From: an uncultured Campylobacter sp.
GTDB taxonomy: Bacteria > Campylobacterota > Campylobacteria > Campylobacterales > Campylobacteraceae
DNA length: 15,655 nucleotides
Assembly: GCF_937981295.1 (NCBI RefSeq)
Contig: NZ_CALJPC010000100.1
Span: forward strand, 1-15,655
Direction of reading: 5' to 3'
A model generated the notes under the pieces. That model searched no databases. It was not told the DNA's origin and saw nothing but the letters and a program-made list of their open reading frames with translations. The translations under genes were made by a program, and so were the position numbers. Every line of letters begins with the position of its first letter. Positions within the stretch are counted from its first letter, which is position 1. Of this stretch, positions 13,782 to 15,655 are shown one piece after another.

Positions 13782-14115
13782 TTATAAAATACAAATATTC
13801 TTTATATAGTGCTAACTTAATTTGACATAACAGCATCAAAATGAGTTTTTATTGATAAGTTTTTACTGCAAGAGCTAAAAGCCACAAAATTTTAAAATTT
13901 GATTAGAATTTTAGAAATTTAATAAATTCTGCAAAGATAGGTTGCAGCTAAAATTCCAAGCTAAATTATCTGCAAAATTTCACTTGAAATTTTAGAGCAT
14001 AAATCAAACCGCCGCGAATTTTTAAAAGGTCCAACAAAATTCCATAAAATCTAACAAATTTTAAAAGTTATGAAAAGATTTTCAAAAAAAATATGGCGAA
14101 AGAATTTTAAAAATC

Positions 14116-14751
14116 CTAATTATTTACTCGTCCATACCCTGCGAAGCGGTTCGATGCTAGGCAGCTTATGCGGTCTTTACCGCAGCGCACGATATAGCTA
14201 TTTTCCATCTTTTGCCCCGCTACATGGACGTTTTTCTTATTTAAATTCACGAAGTCCGCTTGATTTCTACCACGAGTATTGTGGACGAATTTCACGCGAC
14301 CATCGGCATATATCTCGCGCACGATACCGATATGGCTGATTTCGTTATTGACCTTGCCTTTGTTAGAACGTAAAGTGTTTTGAAAAAACACCAAATCCCC
14401 CACTCGCGGCGTATTGCTGAGTAAATTTTTACGACTGTAATAATTATATATTGCTTGGGATTTGCGTCCGTTTGTGAAGTATTTCGGCAGATCTTTTGAG
14501 TTAAAAAATAGATCATCGTATTTATCATTTAACACGGTGATAAATCCGCTGCAGTCTCCTCCGGCGCGAGTGCCGGTGTAATCGTCTACCGATGCGATTA
14601 GCGGGCGGTTAAACTCGCTTCCTGGCACCGAAGTTATTCCTTCTTCATGATCGTTTAAGACATACGCTTGCTGGCTGCCGGCAGACGGGGCTTTTGAGGA
14701 GCAACCGATCAGCAAAAACGCACCCAAAGCGCAAATAATTAGTTGTTTCAT
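14116..14751 (-). CDS. NlpC/P60-family lipoprotein (peptidoglycan endopeptidase)
   Basis: The 211-residue protein starts with a lipoprotein signal, MKQLIICALGAFLLIGCSS, with lipobox LIGC and lipid-bearing Cys17. The NlpC/P60 papain-like fold follows: the catalytic cysteine is Cys67 in GGDCSGF, the histidine is His140 in SHIGIVRE, and the third polar residue is probably His157 in FVHNT. The RVGDLVFFQ motif precedes the histidine, as is usual. Such enzymes cut peptide stems of peptidoglycan; this one would be anchored to a membrane facing the periplasm. The ATG is preceded by AAGGAT. It is divergent from murA, another cell-wall gene, across a 124-bp shared regulatory region. Confidence 0.85.
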   Translation of the reverse strand: MKQLIICALGAFLLIGCSSKAPSAGSQQAYVLNDHEEGITSVPGSEFNRPLIASVDDYTGTRAGGDCSGFITVLNDKYDDLFFNSKDLPKYFTNGRKSQAIYNYYSRKNLLSNTPRVGDLVFFQNTLRSNKGKVNNEISHIGIVREIYADGRVKFVHNTRGRNQADFVNLNKKNVHVAGQKMENSYIVRCGKDRISCLASNRFAGYGRVNN

Positions 14752-14844
14752 ATAAAGATCCTTATAAAATTATGTAACGATTAAATTTGGGCGTAATTTT
14801 AGCGCTCAGTGGTAACAAAATGGTAACTTTAAAGCTAAATTATG

Positions 14845-14850
14845 TATAAT
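14845..14850 (+). promoter_or_regulatory. -10 box of murA
   Basis: TATAAT preceded directly by TG, 25 bases upstream of the murA ATG. Two direct TGGTAAC copies (14810-14816 and 14821-14827, 11 bp apart, one helical turn) lie upstream of it and could bind a regulator. Confidence 0.5.
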
Positions 14851-14875
14851 TATTTAAATTTTACACGGAGAAATC

Positions 14876-15655
14876 ATGCATTATCTACGAATTAACGGAG
14901 GCAAAAAACTAAGCGGCAGCGTCAAAATAAGCGGCGCAAAAAACGCCGCACTGCCGCTCATAGCTCTATCTATCCTTTCAAAAAACGAAGTCGTAATTAA
15001 AAATTTACCCGCAGTTTCCGATATCCACACGCTAATTCAGCTGCTTTCAAATTTAGGCGCAAAGTGCGAGTTTCTTGATACCAATACCGCCAAAATCGAT
15101 CCGCGCGAGATAAACTCGACTAAGGCGATCTACGACATAGTGCGTAAAATGCGTGCTTCGATCTTGGTGCTGGGGCCGCTTTTAGCGCGGTTTAGACACT
15201 GTGAAGTAAGCCTTCCGGGGGGCTGCGCGATCGGCGCAAGACCGATCGATCTACACCTTAGCGCGCTTGAAAAGATGGGCGCAGAGGTTAAGATCGAGCA
15301 GGGTTACGTCGTTTGCACCGCAAAAAAGGGGCTTAAGGGCGCGACTATAAATTTTGACAAAATTACTGTCACCGGCACCGAAAATATCGTAATGGCGGCA
15401 GCCTTAGCAAGCGGCACCACTCATATCATAAACGCGGCAAAAGAGCCCGAAGTGATCGCCGTTTGCAACGCATTAAAAAGTGCAGGCATCGACATAGAGG
15501 GCATCGGCACGAACGAGATCCTCATCAAAGGAAGCGGCGGCGAGCTTTTAAGCTTGAACGAAATTTCGATCATTCCCGATCGCATCGAAGCAGGCACCTA
15601 TCTGTGCGCAGGCGCGATCACGGGCTCTCGTATCAAGATCACGCACGCTTGCGCG
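14876..15655 (+). CDS. murA: UDP-N-acetylglucosamine 1-carboxyvinyltransferase, 5' part
   Basis: The frame is open from an ATG at 14876 (GGAG upstream at 14867-14870) to the window end: 260 codons, about 60 percent of the usual 420 residues. MurA transfers enolpyruvate from PEP to UDP-GlcNAc, the first committed step of peptidoglycan synthesis in the cytoplasm. Lys22-Asn23 in SGAKNAALP, Arg93 in KMRAS, Cys117 in PGGCAIGARP (the residue alkylated by fosfomycin) and Arg122 are all present, and DRIEAGT near residue 240 is a further MurA signature. The catalytic aspartate near residue 305 lies beyond the edge. The cysteine form suggests ordinary fosfomycin-type active-site chemistry. It is divergent from the NlpC/P60 lipoprotein. 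Confidence 0.95.
   Translation, partial: MHYLRINGGKKLSGSVKISGAKNAALPLIALSILSKNEVVIKNLPAVSDIHTLIQLLSNLGAKCEFLDTNTAKIDPREINSTKAIYDIVRKMRASILVLGPLLARFRHCEVSLPGGCAIGARPIDLHLSALEKMGAEVKIEQGYVVCTAKKGLKGATINFDKITVTGTENIVMAAALASGTTHIINAAKEPEVIAVCNALKSAGIDIEGIGTNEILIKGSGGELLSLNEISIIPDRIEAGTYLCAGAITGSRIKITHACA

Larger units (their letters stand above)
13249..14115. other. 867-bp AT-rich spacer upstream of the rhomboid gene
   Basis: No intact gene is present. It contains the rhomboid promoter, a strong hairpin at 13367-13408, a dyad AAATTATA-AG-TATAATTT at 13587-13604 that loosely resembles Fur/PerR-type operators but has no nearby gene, a probable gene remnant at 13704-13781, and from 13880 to 14110 a stretch dense in AAATTTT words. 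Confidence 0.6.

Noticed and set aside
13249..14115. tRNA, rRNA or other standard RNA gene in the long AT-rich spacer
   Set aside because: No cloverleaf, conserved T-loop or rRNA-like stretch could be recognised there or in the other spacers.

Overview
The window looks like chromosomal DNA of a Campylobacter from the moderate-GC, probably oral, group. This rests on the oorDABC 2-oxoglutarate:acceptor oxidoreductase operon, a three-domain desulforubrerythrin, a XerH-type single recombinase, cysteine-rich Sel1-like secreted proteins, and spacers full of AAATTTT words. The species is inferred from gene content only, not from a search.

Layout. Bases 1-908 (+) carry two tandem Sel1-like cysteine-rich exported proteins, the first cut by the window edge. 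Bases 1026-3855 (-) are the tightly packed oorD-oorA-oorB-oorC operon. A 393-bp gene-free spacer follows, then mdh (-) and mltG (-). Divergent from mltG are a large AsmA/YhdP-like membrane protein and xerH, which overlap by 4 bp (+). A 947-bp spacer with an unusual run of hairpins separates xerH from the convergent rubrerythrin gene (-). After a further 413-bp spacer come a rhomboid protease and a SixA-like phosphohistidine phosphatase, which form a likely two-gene unit (-). An 867-bp AT-rich spacer follows. The window ends with an NlpC/P60 lipoprotein (-) divergent from murA (+, cut by the window edge).

Functionally, oorDABC and mdh are TCA-cycle steps. MltG, the NlpC/P60 lipoprotein and MurA act on peptidoglycan. 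The AsmA-like protein probably serves outer-membrane lipid homeostasis, XerH resolves chromosome dimers, and rubrerythrin removes peroxide.

The genes themselves are mostly familiar. The less ordinary material is in the gaps: (i) sucCD, which sits between mdh and oorD in C. jejuni, is absent, and in its place AATT words recur about every 16 bp over roughly 230 bp; (ii) about six successive inverted repeats lie at 10636-10889; (iii) two inverted repeats of identical architecture (13-bp arms, 33-nt loop, 59 bp total) but unrelated sequence flank the rubrerythrin gene; (iv) SixA has a long Ser/Asn-rich insertion between its two catalytic histidines. I found no clear new multi-gene system, no CRISPR array, no IS element and no tRNA or rRNA.
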